Shown here piece after piece: positions 12,668 to 14,011 of a stretch of 14,011 bases of DNA. Location: positions 1-14,011 of the forward strand of contig JAIDLK010000001.1 of assembly GCA_029051085.1 (NCBI GenBank), given 5' to 3'. Position numbers and translations under genes: made by a program. Each line of letters begins with the position of its first letter. The first letter of the stretch is position 1. A model generated the notes under the pieces. It was not told where the DNA came from, made no database searches, and was given only the letters and a program-made list of their open reading frames with translations. The stretch comes from Alphaproteobacteria bacterium (lineage in GTDB: Bacteria; Pseudomonadota; Alphaproteobacteria; Rs-D84).

Positions 12668-14011
12668 TTATTGTGCATGTTTAAACTGCATATCATGCAG
12701 GGCGCGATATGCCCCGCCTTCTATGCCAAGCAACTCTTCATGGGTGCCGCATTCCACAATTTCACCATGATTTATCACGGCAATCTTGGTCGCGTTGCGG
12801 ATGGTGGACAGACGGTGCGCAATAACAAATACGGTTTTATCTTCCATAAGATTTTCAATCGCTTTTTGAACAACGGCCTCCGCCTTGTTGTCAAGGGCGG
12901 ATGTCGCTTCGTCCAGAACCAATATCGGCGCATTCTTTAGGAAGGCGCGCGCAATTGCAACACGCTGTTTCTGGCCCCCGGATAGTAAAATGCCGCGCTC
13001 GCCAATCTGGGTGTCGACGCCATTCGCCAATGTGGCGATAAAGTCATCAAGGTATGCCATTTTTATGGCGCGCCACATTTCTTCTTCGGTCGCGTTTTCA
13101 TTGCCCAGCATGATGTTTTCACGAATTGTGCCGGCGAACAAGAAATTATCCTGGAATACGACGGCAATATTGCGACGCAGCGACTTTAGGGTAAAATCAC
13201 GAATATCCGTGCCGTCTATCTTTATCGCCCCGGCGGTCGGGTCATAGAAACGCGGCAACAGGCTGACCAATGTTGACTTGCCGCCGCCGGAATTACCGAC
13301 CAATGCGATTGTATCACCACGGTTTGCCGTCAGATTTATGTCTTTTAACACCGGTACGCGCGACACATATTCAAAGCACAGGTCGCAGAATTCAATCTTT
13401 TCCAGTTTGCCGTCAAATTCACGGGCACCGGGTCTGTCTTTGATGCACGGCTCTGCATTCAAGATATTAAACACGCGGTCAATCGCCATGAACGACATAA
13501 CCATCGAGTTAAAGTTACCGCCAAGGCTTTTCAACGGAGTATACAGCATGATAAGCGCGGTCAGGAACGAAACAAAGCTGCCACTGGTGATTTGACCCGT
13601 CAGAATAAGATACGAACCAAACCATATCGCCAAACCGATTCCAATGGACATAATCATATGCATCAGGGGCGATACCCAGCTGGTTCGCTGAATCATCTTT
13701 ATTCGCAGCCAGAATATATTATCCAGTACTTTGGAGAATTTGTTTGTCTGGCACTGTTCCAGATTATAGGAAATAATGGTTTTATTACCGGCATACGACT
13801 CGTTATAGGCCGTTAAAATCGCGGCATCGGCAGATATGGACTTTTTAATTACAGAATTTATTCTTTTCTTTATACGGGTGGCCGGCAAAAAGGCAAACAC
13901 CAATATCGCAACGCAGACCAACGCCAGCTGCCACGAATTATAGAACATAACCGCAATCAAAGACAATGACGAGAACAGGCGCTGGACAAAGGTCTTTAGA
14001 TTCTTAAGCAA
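12668..14011 (-). CDS. MsbA-type ABC exporter, N-terminus outside window
   Basis: The C-terminal 447 residues or more of an inner-membrane ABC half-transporter with fused membrane and ATPase domains; it works as a homodimer. In the visible part, residues about 14-45 and 112-165 are hydrophobic (roughly the third to sixth membrane helices). The nucleotide-binding domain has Walker A GNSGGGKST (239-247), Q-loop Q287, signature LSGGQ (343-347), Walker B ILVLDE (363-368) and H-loop H399. The sequence resembles lipid A flippase MsbA and other B-type exporters; substrate is not decided by these motifs, so no symbol is given. The frame is open through the right edge, so the first membrane helices and real start lie beyond 14011. 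It ends at the bidirectional terminator shared with the YadA-like gene. Confidence 0.93.
   Translation of the reverse strand: MLKNLKTFVQRLFSSLSLIAVMFYNSWQLALVCVAILVFAFLPATRIKKRINSVIKKSISADAAILTAYNESYAGNKTIISYNLEQCQTNKFSKVLDNIFWLRIKMIQRTSWVSPLMHMIMSIGIGLAIWFGSYLILTGQITSGSFVSFLTALIMLYTPLKSLGGNFNSMVMSFMAIDRVFNILNAEPCIKDRPGAREFDGKLEKIEFCDLCFEYVSRVPVLKDINLTANRGDTIALVGNSGGGKSTLVSLLPRFYDPTAGAIKIDGTDIRDFTLKSLRRNIAVVFQDNFLFAGTIRENIMLGNENATEEEMWRAIKMAYLDDFIATLANGVDTQIGERGILLSGGQKQRVAIARAFLKNAPILVLDEATSALDNKAEAVVQKAIENLMEDKTVFVIAHRLSTIRNATKIAVINHGEIVECGTHEELLGIEGGAYRALHDMQFKHAQ

Noticed and set aside
1..14011. CRISPR array, insertion sequence, prophage or integrated element
   Set aside because: No spaced direct repeats, transposase, integrase or tRNA-derived attachment repeat were seen; all three tRNAs are intact with no visible duplicated 3' ends.

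Overview
The window looks like a compact, gene-dense Gram-negative chromosome of moderate GC. Evidence for an outer membrane and periplasm: a YadA-type anchor, a Tat-exported AmiC-like amidase and an MsbA-type exporter. Evidence for bacterial core functions: an RF2 gene with a +1 frameshift, an HU/IHF protein and class II tRNA-Ser genes. The fused AccD-AccA carboxyltransferase and the small Cys-rich secreted proteins make me suspect an uncultured, host-associated alphaproteobacterium. That placement is inference from gene style, not something the sequence proves.

Layout. 1-950 (-): cysS, cut at the left edge. 1106-3014 (-): a Cys-rich exported protein followed 13 nt later by a family-4 type glycosyltransferase. 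3218-3307 (-): tRNA-Ser(GCU). 3396-5399 (-): HU/IHF gene coupled to a fused accDA. 5555-6340 (+): a 1-Cys type peroxiredoxin, convergent with 6369-6710 (-), an alkyltransferase-like DNA repair protein; they share a bidirectional terminator. 6843-6932 (-): tRNA-Ser(CGA). 6990-8147 (-): AmiC-like amidase. 8223-9467 (-): an exported protein of unknown function, divergent from prfB (+, 9569-10640). 10719-11531 (+): APH-fold kinase. 11591-11667 (+): tRNA-Arg(CCG). 11725-11955 (+): a strongly promoted, highly structured RNA of no family I recognise. 11981-12619 (+): a small trimeric-autotransporter-like protein. 12668-14011 (-): MsbA-type ABC exporter, cut at the right edge.

Most of the window is housekeeping: translation (cysS, prfB, three tRNAs), fatty-acid synthesis (accDA), nucleoid structure (HU/IHF), wall splitting (amidase), lipid or drug export, and peroxide and alkylation defence. 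The most interesting part is the roughly 230-nt region between tRNA-Arg and the YadA-like gene. It has a near-consensus promoter, a 23-bp interrupted closing helix, three internal hairpins, and an intrinsic terminator whose 5' arm is shared with two competing helices, only about 26 nt before the YadA-like start codon. It is either a new small RNA or a long attenuator-like leader. Other points: two genes (amidase and prfB) have an extended -10 exactly 7 nt before the ATG, which predicts leaderless mRNAs, and the peroxiredoxin seems to have lost the usual C-terminal cysteines while gaining an N-terminal Cys cluster.
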